A stretch of DNA of 64,000 nt from Astropecten irregularis. Taxonomy: Eukaryota; Echinodermata; Asteroidea; Paxillosida; Astropectinidae. The DNA is taken from the NCBI GenBank assembly GCA_963971285.1, contig OZ020257.1, positions 11,732,602 through 11,796,601 on the forward strand, given 5' to 3'. A model generated the notes under the pieces. It ran no database searches. It was not told the DNA's origin and worked only from the letters and a program-made list of their open reading frames with translations. The translations under genes were made by a program, and so were the position numbers. Shown piece by piece: positions 11,971 through 25,570 of the stretch (its first letter is position 1; each line of letters begins with the position of its first letter).

Positions 11971-12044
11971 GAGGGCCTAACGCGTTTCGAACCTATAGCA
12001 GGATCTGTATCGAAGGCTCTCCTATAGTTCTCGTCAGGCCCTCC
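11971..12044 (-). ncRNA. Hammerhead-ribozyme-like motif 1
   Basis: On the minus strand, stem I (GGAGGG with CCCTCC) encloses CTGACGA (core positions 3-9), a stem II GAACTATAG / CTATAGGTTC with a loop of about 23 nt, then GAAA and a minimal palindromic stem III, ACGCGT, before the predicted cleavage site. The order matches type I hammerheads. Short-stem-III hammerheads of this kind are known from Penelope-like retroelements and related repeats. Activity is not established: stem I needs a bulge. Confidence 0.5.
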
Positions 12045-12059
12045 AAACTAACTACAGGT

Positions 12060-12820
12060 AAATGTATATTACATTAATTGAGTTTCGTATGGGGAAGTAT
12101 ACATGTATTGTAGCTCATAGTCGCTTGGGATTTGATAAACTACAACAGTAACAAAACCATTACCCACTACCGTCTTATAACCACCTGTATTGCCAATAAT
12201 GAGCCAACAATCCAGTAGCTGCAAATTGCTTCACCGTGAAATGTCGACGTCCTCAAAGAAATGCGCGTTATATCACGTTTCGATTTCTCATAGGCGTTTA
12301 TGAATGGCAACAAGACAAAGCGATGACACATTTTATTACTAATGATGATACCCACTTCTCACCAGGCGGTGGGGTATCAAACGGTTACGCCCCGCCCCCG
12401 TGACAAAGAAAACAAAGAATAAAGCCTGACAATGAAATGGCGATCCCCTTTTGGCCGGCTTATCCATCAACAATGCAGCTTTGCTGAGCTCTATAATCCC
12501 GTCTTATCAAATTGCAGGACAAGTGTTAATCCCACCATTCCCACACCCGTGGGTTCTCGCCATCACACCCTCTGCAAAGTGTTGACGTGTTTCAGGGAGA
12601 AATATTTCGGGATGGGTTTGCTTTTGATGATTCGGGGTTACAGACCTTCTTTGCTGTGGTTTCCTTTCTACGATGACTGTCTGACTTGGTTTTAGTCGAA
12701 TTTGTTTGTGTGTGTGAAAACTTTTAAAAGGGGATGAACTTTTCTCATGCACACAGAAAGTAGAATAAAGTGGTTAACATTAGAGTCGCTTATAGTCGTC
12801 TTACTTATTAATTATGAAGT
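12060..12820. other. Intergenic, nothing recognised
   Basis: Short random frames only. Confidence 0.5.
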
Positions 12821-12826
12821 CTACCG

Positions 12827-13051
12827 TCAACAATTTTGGTAACAATCTCGGTAACATGTTGCCCAGGTAGGGCAACACACCTGGCCAACATGACTTTGGG
12901 CCCTGTGTATACTAGCAAATTGGCCAACATGTTACCGAGATGTTGCTGCGACATGTTAACATGTTACCCAACTCGTTTTGCTCTGTGTACACTGACAACA
13001 TTTTCAGCAACAAAGTATAATGTTACCGAGATTGTTACCGAAAATGTTGAC
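12827..13051. mobile_element. Foldback element rich in GGTAACA
   Basis: The left end GTCAACAATTTTGGTAACAA and the right end (minus) GTCAACATTTTCGGTAACAA align through CAATCTCGGTAACAT, about 33 bp. The interior repeats ATGTTACC and CCAACATG motifs several times. No coding capacity. Confidence 0.7.
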
Positions 13052-16000
13052 AGTGTACACCCTGCTTTATAGAGTGGAGGGAAGCACTCTCCTCGCCGAG
13101 TTTTTTCACAATGCAAATTATACAGGAATATGTGTACTATCATGGCCCAGCTCTTTATGATCAGAATAAACTTCATTGTACAACCACTGTCATTACCACG
13201 AACGATCTCCCATCCAAGTACTGTACATGGACGACGTTGCTTAACTTCGGTAATCATGTTAACGGACCACTCAGTGAGCTAATTGCCTACGACATGGGAA
13301 CTTGATTAATTGACTATACTTTACTGCAGGCAGGGCTACTTATTCGCACATTTTATGTGCATTTTAGGATGTTTTGTGATTATATGATTGTATTAGAATG
13401 GTGTATTATGATATAGGCCTAATGCAATGATATCAGTGCACCGTCAGCTCTCAAATTATCCCTTTTCAAGAGAAATGCCAAATATTTTTGAAAATCGGTG
13501 CCTTAATAACGGTCATAATGCCAAGGATTTTGAAAGCTGCAAATGTGCCCACGGGAGCACAGCAACAGACTTGATCCTCCCCGATGGAGATCGGCTTCAC
13601 TCGCTGGCGATGAAAGAGAAATTTACACACGGAAGGTGTGAGTGATTTTTCTCCTCTCCTTAAAGCCCTTTATATCACCGCCGCGGCCAGGAATTTCCAA
13701 TAGAATTTTCCCCAGCCCTTTTGAAATGGCCTGTGCACGTGTTTATTGGGGGTAAAATTCACCCCCCTTATTTTTTTTTCCTTTTCGCTTAAGCAATCAC
13801 TTCTCACCCGGCATCTTTCAATTGGATCTTCTTAATCGGACTGAAACATGGCTCGATTATCTACCGTCCCAGTTACCTATTCTTCTGCCGGGGTTTTCAA
13901 CCTTCCCTCCCCGCTATAAAACCCTCCCGATCCCAGCCTTGAGACATACGTCCCGTATAATCTGACAGCTTCCCCTAATTGCAATATATACACCGGGGCC
14001 CTTTCTGTAAAAAAAGAAAAAAATCCCCAGCCGCTGGATGGATATTTGTTGGGGGCATTATAGCTCCATGGTTAAGGCAACACAATGGCACACAACTACC
14101 CTGTATTGTTCGTTTTTATCGTTTCAGTCTTCCCCCTCGCTGCCGACCGATCAAAAAGTTGAATTGCTTCCAAAGCCGAACAAAAGCCTACCGCCTTTTC
14201 ACCTTTTTTCCCCCTTCCATTCTTCCACGTGGTCTATTCATGGCAACTGCTCCACAAGGGGAGACTTTACACCGAGGCGAGACTTTACCAAAAGAGTGAA
14301 AATGAGTTGGCTGTGTGCCGTCGTGGTTGAAAAGCTTATACGGGCTGGATTCGACAAGAAGTGGGCGTAAATTTTGTTCAGCTTACCCTGTAGTATATGG
14401 GTAGAAAGGATAGACGGCAAACAGAATACAGTGGACTGTAATATGCAGAAGCACAGACCACAGTCTGCAAAGGGAATTTGTCCAAACTATATAGACTGGA
14501 TAATTAGGCCTATGAGTTTATCTTTTGGTCTCTTCGAACGTATTATGCCCAAAGTAGGCCTACATTCATGAATAATTACAGTGATCATGTTTTCTGATGA
14601 CTCGTATACATCATCTCTCTTATTGCTCATTTATTTTTCAATTTGGCTCTGTGATTTAAAAATAACTAAATGCAACTTGTTTAACCATCAATGTTGCACT
14701 GCATTGAATTGCAGTGTTAAGGTCAATCCAATATGCCATTGCACTTGTCAATCACTGTTTGTTCATATTGCATACCACAACGGACATAATTGGTTGTCTC
14801 GGCTTATTCAACACCTCCATTTCCTGAGCAAGATTTCAAAGTTGTCTTGCCTACTCTTGGCAGTTCCAGCAACCATCTGAGTCGTTCCCCTCTCTAAACC
14901 CATTTGCGTTTGGTGCGCCTCATGTGCAACACTCCATCGATACCAGATTCTGTCATATTGACCCAGTATCAGCACCACGCATCAAACCACGGTGCCAATC
15001 AGCTTGTCCAGACTACTCCCGATGCGTGCCAGTATCACTTCCATCGAACAGCCTGCCACATCACGTGGGTATACGATCCATTTCAACTTGTCCAGAGGAG
15101 AGGGGTGGATATGATGGGTTTGCTGACGGTTGTGATGGGTGGGGCCGGCTGAGTGTGTTACCTGTTCGCCTGAGAAGCCCTGCTGGTCATCCCATCTCCC
15201 ACGGCGGTTTCCCCCAATAAACTTCGGCCTAACTTCAGGCTAACTGCATCGTCAGGGATAACCCAATCAGGAGAAAAGGCCTTCAAATCTTCTCCGTTTA
15301 GGAAGATCAACTATTTTCTCCTGTCATACCATAAAGAGAACTACAATCAAACCAATCAATCAATTTGCAATACAGTAGTTATTTCATTTACTTACTTAGC
15401 CTTGTAATCATTTTCATTTTCTTTCATAGAAATCGTAAGGTTGATGTGAGTTGGAATTGTAAATCCACGACTACAAACTGTACATGTTGCTGATTAATAT
15501 GTGTAATTACTGATTCAGAAGATCAAAAATAACATCAGAAATTAACGACACACCGTGGGACGTAAAATTACGTCCCAAGTTGATAGTGGTGTATTCCCGA
15601 AATTGAAGATCTTTTCTCACTGAAAAAAAGAAAGAAGTCTTGATTTTTGCTCCCAGCATACTTCAATTTCTTTTTATAATTCCGTGAAAGTGATACCTAT
15701 ATTATGTATGATAATAATGCAATCAAGTCAGGCCAGCGTGGCAAAATGTTGAGGGAACAAACAGCCATGGTACACCGTTCGCCAAGCACGCACGGCACCG
15801 CAACCGGTTGATATACCCGGCCCGCTGTACAAAATTAGTCTCGCCCCACCGCTGACGGAATTTGCCTGCAATACCTCAATTCATAAATCATAATCTGTGA
15901 ATATCAATGATTAATGACAGACCGACTTCCACGGTACTTTAAACCGCGGGCCTGTGGAACAAGAAAAAAATGGCTGGGGTGACTGGGGGGGGGGGGGTGT

Positions 16001-16139
16001 GAGGGGAATCGAGAGAGAGAACTCCCCCACCGACAGAGGACAGATTATTACGGCTCATGACACGGCAATCTGCACACCTGCATGCGCCAAATGCCACCCC
16101 TAAGGTGCCAAATGGAACGCGCTTTGTGTACACAGCGCC
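13052..16139. other. Intergenic; one TATA-like site, G12 run
   Basis: No recognised protein. A TATAAAA at 13915-13921 sits in a C/G-rich context and could be a core promoter, but no credible gene follows. A G homopolymer of 12 lies at 15985-15996. Confidence 0.4.
13915..13921 (+). promoter_or_regulatory. TATA-like box, unassigned
   Basis: CGCTATAAAAC in a GC-rich setting, with a pyrimidine-rich stretch about 30 bp downstream. No downstream coding sequence supports it. Confidence 0.2.
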
Positions 16140-16689
16140 CACAACGTGATCGAATCGGAGTGACTGTGTTGAGCTTCTACTACTTGGTGCTCGCTCCTAA
16201 TTCAAAGTCCATTCTGGAGCCACACACTGAACACACGGGTGGATAGGAGTGGAACGTAGCGTACATACGCACCGTACCCATATACACAACGCCGTCAAAC
16301 AGACACATCAAACGGCTTCCTCGTGATTCTATGATACAAAAAGATGCGGAGGAGAATTATACAAGGACGCTGAAACAGGACAGACTTGATTTTACTCACT
16401 GATCAGACGAGCCTGTACTACTTTCTATAAGGGACGAGGCGCGAGGTCTTCTTAACTTACACCGACCAGCCCTTCCTGGATTTACCCTTGTACCACCACC
16501 AGCGCACGACCGGTTTTGTACCCCGTCACTGACCCATCATCGCACCGCACCACACGTGGACTTTCACTGGGGGCCTTGCTCTGGTTCTGATTATTTCTTG
16601 GTGTTCATCTTAATTTCTTACTGCTGGATGTCTACATTACTGCATTTCACGTGCTGGCTGCCACACTGAATGGTTATGGAAAACCGAAG
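16140..16689 (+). other. Candidate 5' exon ending at a consensus donor
   Basis: The stretch is moderately GC-rich and free of repeats. It ends in ATGGTTATGGAAAACCGAAG|GTGAGTC, a perfect AAG|GTGAGT donor 20 bp after an ATG. It could be a first, mostly non-coding exon of RGM (whose coding start is 27 kb downstream) or of an unseen gene. Not proven. Confidence 0.25.
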
Positions 16690-19600
16690 GTGAGTCTTGA
16701 CATAAATATCCAAACCCCAAATTGATTGGAAGAACCTAAACTTGTTGGTGTACAACAAACTCTCGAATTATTATTGATTTTTATTTCAAGGTGAGAAAGC
16801 ATTCAAAACTTATTTCTGACTTCTGTATTATTATTACCTTCCTGTTGATCATATGTATTTCCATTAAAATTTCCATGGATATAATTTCTGATACATATTC
16901 ATTTTCTTAATGAGCTAATTAAATCTGAGGTGGCATTGCATTAAGTTGTCTGGTTTGGGGTTTGCAGCTTTGAGCGTGCGCGCCATTGAAGTTTTACCGT
17001 GCAGCACCCGCACAAAGTCCCTGGTTTTATGGCGTTGTTGAAGGGCACACGTTGACTGAAGCTAGCTATCTTGCCGACCCTAGCTCGGTTGTTTACCGAC
17101 TACGGTATGGCCCTCTTATTTTTCTGTGGGGCACGTTGCACCCTTTGTGTCCGCTCCTCTTTCAACATGCGAGTCCGAGGAAAACAGCCCTCAGCGAAAC
17201 AAGAACAAACCGGCAGAAGGGGGGATAAGGCCGATGCCCCCGACACCGGTGCCAGCTTGTTGGCACCCGGGTAACCGAAATGGTAGCTGAATACCCCGCT
17301 AGGGTTTTAAACCCAAAACCCCGCACTGCCGCTATATCAAAGAGAAATAACAGAACAATTCTGGTTAACTTTGGGGGGAAACTCTCAGAGGAGTTACATC
17401 CAAATACCACCGACTTTTCTGACTTGGAGCGATTTTGGGAGGAGTGCAACAAACATAATGCTATTTTCTTGACAGACGATGTTTTTTTTCATGCTCCAAT
17501 TTAGATTTTCCCCTTGTGTACCTGCACAGTACATCGTTTTGTTGCTTGTAGAAGTCATGTTTTGTACGCTACTTGTAGTTAAAGAATTAAGCTTTGTCCT
17601 TGCTGTGTATTGTTCAGTTATGTCCAATAAGAGGGCTGCCATGTCTATTGCTTCTTAAGATATTTTGTATTGGTGAAAAACCGTTATAGGATCTTTAAAT
17701 TGCAATTGTTTTCAGAACTTTGAACAAAAACCCTGAATTCTCTGATACGGTCAATTCAGAAGGCATATTTCAGGAAGTTTGTCTCACTTACAACGGACGT
17801 GGCGATCTAGAAAGAGAGCCGTATTTTGCTGACACACATGTTTTTCTTTCAAAGTGGCAACTTGGAACAAAGTCCATTACCATTACTCCCCCTTCCCGAG
17901 AGCAAGTTCATGATTTTTTTGTCGGTGTGTGTCCACGATGCACGAGACCGTTTATGATTCAGCACATGAATTCAACACCTCAATTATCGGCTTAATCAGC
18001 ACACCGGGCCCTTTTCGTTGAGTGAAACGTCCCGTGGCCAAACGTATTTTTTTCTTTTGGCTGGCATGCACCCACGGGCTCGGAATTAAAGGGGGGATGA
18101 AGCTAATCCCAATCCCCTTCGACCGGTCACCGAGCTAGGCCTGCCTGGCTAGCTAGGTCCAAACCAATTGCTGTTTAACATTTTCTCGCCAACCGATGGG
18201 GTTTTTCTCCCTGTCAGCATACAGCGGGAAATGATCGAGCACTTAACTCAATCTGCTGAACGGGCCGCGATACAGCAACTAGGATTCCCCCTTAATGCGA
18301 AGTGCGAAGAGCTCCTGATTGCTGTCGTTAGCAGCCCGAGAAGCGTCCGAGAGAATATCCTCATCAGTGTATCATCCAACAGAGGAGTACACGAGCCCCA
18401 AAGTGCACTTGATGCCGCGTGAAGATGTGATGATCCATTGTACACGGGCAAAATAGTACACTTAATGCTGCAGGAATCACTGTCGTTGTTGGCACATTGG
18501 TAATGGGATCCCAGTAACATATGCACTGAGAGACCTTTTTAAAAGGATCATCCAGTCAGGCACGTCAAATCCTTCACTATTGAAGAGAAGAAAAAATGAT
18601 GCTTTTTCTGACAGACAGACGCTATCCGTGCGTGGTTAAATAATTATAATTGCAGATGCAAAAATTCAATGTTGATGGGTTGAAAAAAATCTAGGTTTAC
18701 AGTTGATATTTATGTATATGTCACTGTAGTAGGCCAATGCGCCTCCAGGAGAATTTGCAAAGGACAAAAAACCTGACCTTACGATAAACATCAGTGAAAA
18801 TCCACACACGCACTGTATTTTTTTGATATAATTTATTTCTCCGCAAGTATAAACTGCGTTTTTTCTGCGCGGCTCAGCTCCCGGGGCGCTGCGTGTATCC
18901 CGCGGTGTCCTGCCCGACAAGCATATCTTCACCGGGCCCCTGCCGTAATTGGGACCGTCAGCTGGGCCGACCCAATGGTGATAACTTTCGCAGTTTGAGA
19001 CGAGCGAACTCTCTCCCCGTCTCTGCTGATGCTGCTGATGCTTACATTGCATGCCCGGCCGTGCAGCCCTGATGCAATCTCGTATAAATACCATCACCCC
19101 TCATACGGTGCTTGATAGCGTAAAGGCCAGGCCACATTACATCAAGGACTCGTTTGTAAGACGTCTCGTTATGTATGACTTCGTAGCTGGAGACTCTGTG
19201 GTCTGGGATTTGAGAGAATCATGCTTCTCTGCGCGCTGTTGCATGCCCAACATTACTGTCGTTCTTTCGTGTTTGCAGATTTCTTATTTGCCTAGAAAAA
19301 CAAACCCTGTTGCCCACTCACCGTAATCTCTCAACATTTTATTATTGACTATCACTCTGCAGGTCCCATAACAACCATGATTTATTCTGTATACACTGGT
19401 TTCCATGCATGATGATGCATACTCTTTTCCAGAGTTGTGGTCACGAACTTGTGAAACAGAATCTCCTTGGAAGAAAGTAACGGTTATAGTATATGACGAT
19501 TTGATCTGAACATCCCGGAACGTGTCGCGTTCGTTTTGCCATTTCGTCCTTCCTGCGTTAGTAAGAAGAAGGACTTGACATTTAATTTAGTAATTTCTCA

Positions 19601-22600
19601 CTAGTAGTACGTAGAAGGAAATTGACCAGGGTGCCTGGGTTGCCAAAGGGAAATCAAGCGTTGTCGAGTTAGGTCAGAAATGCGTCAGAATTAACGGTGT
19701 TACGTGTTTGTATTTTTCCATAAACGAAAGTGGACACCCAGTGGTGCGATCGTTGCATGCATTGTAGCTAGCTGAGCAAGGTGCTTGAATCTGGTGACAT
19801 TCTAAAGAAACATTGTGCCTGCAAAGTTGACATGATTTGATATTCCCGGGCCCCGACATTTTTCCTCGTCGTATATTTATAAATATAGACACCTCCTGCT
19901 TGCTTTTCGTGTCGTGCATTGGCGAGGGGCCCCAAACCAACACCGATGAGATTATTCAATTCGTAGATCAGTTTATAAGCCGTAAGGCCAAGGACACGTA
20001 TACCCCAAACACACACACTATAGCCAGTTCCTGGCAGGGTATGTTCATGTATAGGCCTATACACAAACTACACACGCACGCATGTATCTCTATCCCATCG
20101 GCTGTGCGTGTCTGTATTTAGAGGCTAGGCAAGGTGTTGTTTTTGGCGGCTTGGTCAAATCTAATTAACCTCCCTGTGCACAGCACGCTTGAAATGTCAC
20201 ACGCGGTTCCCCCTCCTGTCCGTCCGTGAACGCTATATGCACGGCGTATACGTAGGCGACCGCTTAATTGAGATATACCCATGTTTTTCACATGAACACT
20301 TTATTCATGTCATGAAATCTGCATACCTATGTGTGTTTTTTTTTCTCCGAAATGCGTAGGCTTACACTTAGCGTCAACAGCGTGTACACAGATGAGCCTC
20401 GACACCATTCAACGTGACTTAAATCATGTTTTAATTTACTCTTTTTTGAAGGTGGGGGGGGGGGGTGCTTAGCCTAGCCATGGCCTATAACGCTCACGCT
20501 GTTATAGCTTTTGTGTTTTGCTTTGCGCACAGTAGCCTGCGGGGTTAACCGTCACCCACGCGTGGCCAGCCCATGGAGGAAGAATTCGTGCCCGCTCCGG
20601 TGGACGGTAGAGGGAGAGGGGGGGGGGGGGCTAGGGGGACCGCGGGCGTTTTTTTGTCCCAAGCAAAATTGAAGGTGTGAAGCGTAAATAACGGGGATAA
20701 AATATGTCGGATGTGATCGTGGGTATACTGTGTATAGCAGCAATGCTAGCTGTAGCTATCCAACACGGGATCCCCTCTATAATCTGTTCAAAAATATTTA
20801 TTGTTTGCGATCGAACTCAAGATAAACGTATGCAGTTCTCACTTGTAAAACGTTGTATACATTGTATAATACGGCGGCTGTCTGCTCAGGATTTTGGGTT
20901 GAGATAGTTACTGCGAAGAGAATTTGCAGCCGTTTGCTTGAAAGAGAAAGGGACAAATCCCACACAGACCGGTTGAAGGAAGGTACGGGGATCGTTAACG
21001 TGGCATAGGGTCGCTCAACCACCGTTGCCTGCATGCACGACAGAAACAAGTATTTCCCACGAGTGAAGACGGGAAGTCCGTACGCTCCGAGCTGATCTTA
21101 TAGAGAAAAAAAAAACCCACGCGCCATCTGGCCGTGTATTTCCTCCACATCTCTCTTCTCCCGTCCAGTTTGTTAAGTGTCCCGACCAGTCTTGTCCATG
21201 ATCCGGGGTTAAGAAAGTGGCATCGTCGCACTTTCTGTTCACGAGGCTAGCGGTGTGACCGTATATCACCATGGAAACACCCTCCTCTTCCCACGGTCAG
21301 CCACCTCCCTTGACAACAAGCACTATGACGTCCGCACTGAACGCTTGTAGCTCTGTGATTGAAAAATTCACCTTAATACCAAGACCCTTTCTCCCATAAC
21401 CTATCATATGCTTCGGCTAAGTTATCAATAAGGGTTTCAGATATGCCTTTGGTGACTAGACTATACACACGCTTTAGAACAAGAACACGAAGCTCCGTAT
21501 CCAGCTATTACAAGCCCAGTGGGGCCAATTGCAAATACAAATCACTATGGCGATACTGACAACACATCTTATGATTAATAATATTAGTGCTTTGTGAAAT
21601 CCAGTCCAGCCTGATACACTTTTGTGTTTTGGATTACGGAGCTACAGCCAAAGTAGTGCCTTGGAAAAGGATTATAAGTAGTAGCTTAATTCAACCATAG
21701 ATGTCAAAATTATAAGGGATGTGCATCGATTTTTAAGGGAGAGGGTCTATACTAAACATCAGTAAGAAAATTCTCTAAAAATCAAGATAATTCATGTTTA
21801 ACTGGGACACAGATGATCCAACAGGGGTACATCCCCCATAGTTGTATGTCAGAGATGAATTTTTGATATATTTTGAATCAAGTATGTAACACATCTGATA
21901 ACGTGGTCGCGTCACGACTCTCTATTTCATCAAGCACTGTGTTTACCACTATAACTGCTGGCCTGACGCATTCCACGACGGTTTTAATCACTCTGAGTTA
22001 GATGTTTGATGCCTGCCTTGAGCTGCATCACGAAACCTCCCTGAAAGTAAGTGTAAAGAGAAAACTGTTGTCGAGATATTGGCACGACCTTCCTCATCAT
22101 TCCGAGAAGTGCTTACCGAAGGCCCCTGTGCGATAATTCTTCCCCGTGTCCCTGCCGCACGTTACCGACCTGGTCGGGGGAGAAGAACCCGCGAACGGCA
22201 CGGTTTATGGGGTGGTTACGAGGGGAGGACCGACCCACGGATTCCCCACCAGACATTTATGCCCCCTTGTCAAGGATCCCCAGACGAAACTCATTCACTT
22301 TTCCGGGTCGTTGGATGCTTTAAACCGCTGACCTTCAAAAGGCACACACCCGTGCATTGCACATGCACACCAACCTATAGAACAATAGGTAGTTAACCAA
22401 AGACAAGTCGTAATTGTATATGTAATACCATAGAACTACAGAAGTTATGCTAGATTATATTTTGGTGGAGGCGAGATCGGAAGGCAATTTTCTGTAAGGT
22501 ATTCCGGGATTATAGCCTAAGTTCCGTACATGCATGTTGTATTTCCATTACTCCAACATTGCTACCCCGTTGAAAGTGTTCAAATCCATCCACCCCGTGT

Positions 22601-25360
22601 CTTCCAGATGAAATTCCCTTTTCCTGTTTTCCTGTGACGAGAATATCATGCTCTCTTCTTTTGGCGATAATTTCTGAAGAGAACTCGTTGGAACTCTTTC
22701 TTGTTATGGAATGCATGTCATGGGTATACCTGGTACCACGCATACGATCGTATTGGGATGGATTGAAGGTTATGGACATGTCATTTTGAGTAGGCTCGTG
22801 ATGGATAGCGATTGTCCCCGCAGTGGCCAGGTTTCTCACCCTAGACCGTATCGATCATCTGTCTGATACAGTGTCGATATTCACAGGGTTTCTTTGTTGC
22901 ATCTGGCATGTTACTCTTGGATTATGATTAGAGATCATGCCCCAGATGCAGGATGCATGCATGCAGTAAACTCCAAACTCCATGCACAGACCCATGCACA
23001 CGGATCGCCCACGTAGCGGGCAACGAACCAGCCCGATAACCCATTTACATTTATTAGTCCTTCCATAAAAAGACATGTTGACATCCCCGTTGCTGATAGT
23101 ACCGGAATGAATGTGGTGTCAGGCCTAACATGATTACTGACACAATTCGCACTGTACGTGGAGTTTGTGCCCTCCCATTATCAACGCACAAGACCAACAT
23201 GACAGCACATTCATGCCGATATCAATCTTCTCCAATTGATATTGCTGTCACACTCGCACACTGTTAACTTCTCGTTATTATAGATCTCAAATTATTCAGG
23301 ATGAGCAAAACGCCATCTAAAAAACACATCTTTGAGTGGCCGTGGGAAAGGGCAGAGCTTTAATATCCAACCGCCAATTGACGTGTATTCGTGACTCTCG
23401 GACTCCGTAGCCCCGTAAATCTACGGTCGATCATTCCACAATTTTTGTTCGGAATCCCGGCTCCGTTGCTACCGCGGCTCTCCAGAGCATTACCTGCACT
23501 TGCTGCTTCTTCTTTTAACTCCGCTAATGCCAGCCGTAAATCAGAAGCCCCCTAAATCGTCGAGGGAGAGGTACGGAGCAAGACAGTCATTTTAGCAAAC
23601 CTCGACACGGCACTGGAATAGCAAAAATACATAGATTTCATGGACACTATTCAGATGGCTTAAGTGGTCATCTTTTTTGTTTCTGAAATTTGAGGGTCAG
23701 TCTAGTGACGTTAACCTAGCGATAAGGAACAAGTCTGCTGCATCCATTCGTTTAAAAACTAATCACGCCAAATGTGATATTGTCTGTTTGCAAACTTTGT
23801 AACTACCGATAATCATCAACTTGAATACGGTAGCAAACTCGCCTGAGATATTTTTTCGTTACTGACTCGAGTGGTTAGACCTATCTGTTTTTCCCCGAGG
23901 ACGCATACCGGAGTGCTTTTGAGGCGTAATATCTCGGCCGGGAAACACGCTCTGAATTCGGGGCTGAAGTCCAAAGCAATTCAGAGGGTCGAAAAATGTG
24001 TCAATTTATTATGATTGCCGCCTCGCCTAGCTAGCTCGACGCGACAACCCATCCGGTGATCGTGTGCACGCGTTATTTCTATGGAGTCTGAATGAGCTAA
24101 AGTTCAGTCGTTGAGCGTGAAACCGTTGTACTACCACCAGCAGCGCGGTGACTTTTCAAGTTACCCTAACCCGGTCTTCGATGGGGCTGTTTTAATAACC
24201 ACAATGGGGGCCCCTGTGATGCCAATGGGCCGTGCAAAATGATGGCGTTTGCTGACATGAATGTACAAAGGTTGATAAATTGGCCTTCTAATTTAATGTA
24301 GTCGTGAAGTGGGAGTCAGGATTCGCGCCTGGGCTGATTGTCTAGTTGTTTGCAGGGTGACCCTAGCATGATTTTGTAATCAAGATAGGTACGGGGATCT
24401 ATATTGGGATGTCATTTCCAAAATAGCAGCTTATGCCATGATGTGGGTTATATTGTCAAATGGGAAAACTCAACCCATAAACGCAATCACCAGAAGTTAA
24501 ATAGGCTACCAAATGATAACTTTCAAACACCATTGCCTGAAAGCTTCAAGACTTCACTCAACTTTACTCAATATAATTTCAACCTGTTTAATGCAGGTGC
24601 TGTGCAAACACCGAATAACTTCCCCTTGCTTTTATACAACAGTGCAGACCACATAAAATGGTTCCCTTCCGTTTCGTGAGATGTTTTAACAGGGACATAT
24701 TTATTCAAAGGTTTCTTTGAAAAAAAAGAAGCAAGGAGCTAGACTTTCAAATGAAAACAGCTTTTAGCAAGTCTCGGTCGGTGTTGACTTGCCAGTTCGC
24801 AAGACTGTGGTAAGGCAACAAAATGCACCTTTCTTCCCCCCATCCCCAACCACAGTTATCGATCGCTGTATGGGAGCATGGAGCTAGTGGGAGGGTGTTC
24901 AAACAGAATTGTCCATTAACAGCACGGTGAGATTTAAACAGGTCTGTGGGACAAAGGGGGTGTAAGACAGAGGTATGGGATACCACAAAGTTCCCAAGCT
25001 CCGCCCATTGCAAACAAGGCCTGAACATCATAATCATATAATGTAGTCACAGGTGGGAAGTAAAGAAGTGGTTTACTGGTTTGTATTAGCCTAATTCGTT
25101 TCCTTTTGTTTATACTGGAGAGTGGACTTTTTTTTAGATCTAGGCCTAGTCATCCTGCAGCTGAATTCGTATAGTCAGAGCATGTAGGGCCTACTGACCA
25201 AAATTTAGGGTCACACCTTTATTTTCGTCAGAACCACCTCTCTTCCAAAACGATTTTTAATAAGCATTAACTGTTATTATTAGTGTGTTATAACTCCATT
25301 CCTGAGTCAAGTCTCAAATCTTATTCGGACCTATTCGTCAAGTAATTCAGACAATTTTGA
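16690..25360. other. Long gene-free stretch
   Basis: Open frames near 17280-17504, 17720-17995, 18168-18422 and 22079-22396 show no family signature and are not supported as exons. G homopolymers of 12 lie at 20454-20465 and 20618-20629. Otherwise nothing recognised. Confidence 0.4.
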
Positions 25361-25440
25361 GGCTGCACCGGGAATCGAACCAGCTCAACCAGGTACCTCT
25401 GGGTTGAAGCACCTGTGCTCTACCAGTTGAGCTATCAAGC
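25361..25440 (-). repeat. tRNA-like module, minus member of a head-to-head pair
   Basis: A box TAGCTCAACTGG and B box GGTTCGATTCC are correctly spaced, and the D arm GCTC..GAGC pairs. The acceptor ends (GCTTGAT / GTGCAGCC) do not pair, so it is a pseudo-tRNA or SINE head. Confidence 0.6.
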
Positions 25441-25494
25441 TTTTGACTGATAGGGTCTTCCTCGTACTTAATAAGTGCTTTTGCTTGGGAACGC

Positions 25495-25570
25495 TGTATA
25501 GCTCAGAGTGGTAGTTGACTGGTACATCAAACCCGAGGTGCCATGTTCGAATCCCGGTTCCAAGCCCTCG
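25495..25570 (+). repeat. tRNA-like module, plus member of a head-to-head pair
   Basis: A box TAGCTCAGAGTGG (25499-25511) and B box GTTCGAATCC (25545-25554). It points away from the module at 25361-25440 with about 55 bp between them. Arms are degenerate. Confidence 0.55.

Noticed and set aside
17280-17995. Two open frames that read somewhat protein-like (17280-17504 and 17720-17995)
   Set aside because: Neither matches a family I recognise, and the intervening DNA gives no convincing splice joint. Kept only as unassigned.
18666-19097. 143-aa open frame, minus strand
   Set aside because: Composition follows the local GC-rich patch. No family resemblance.
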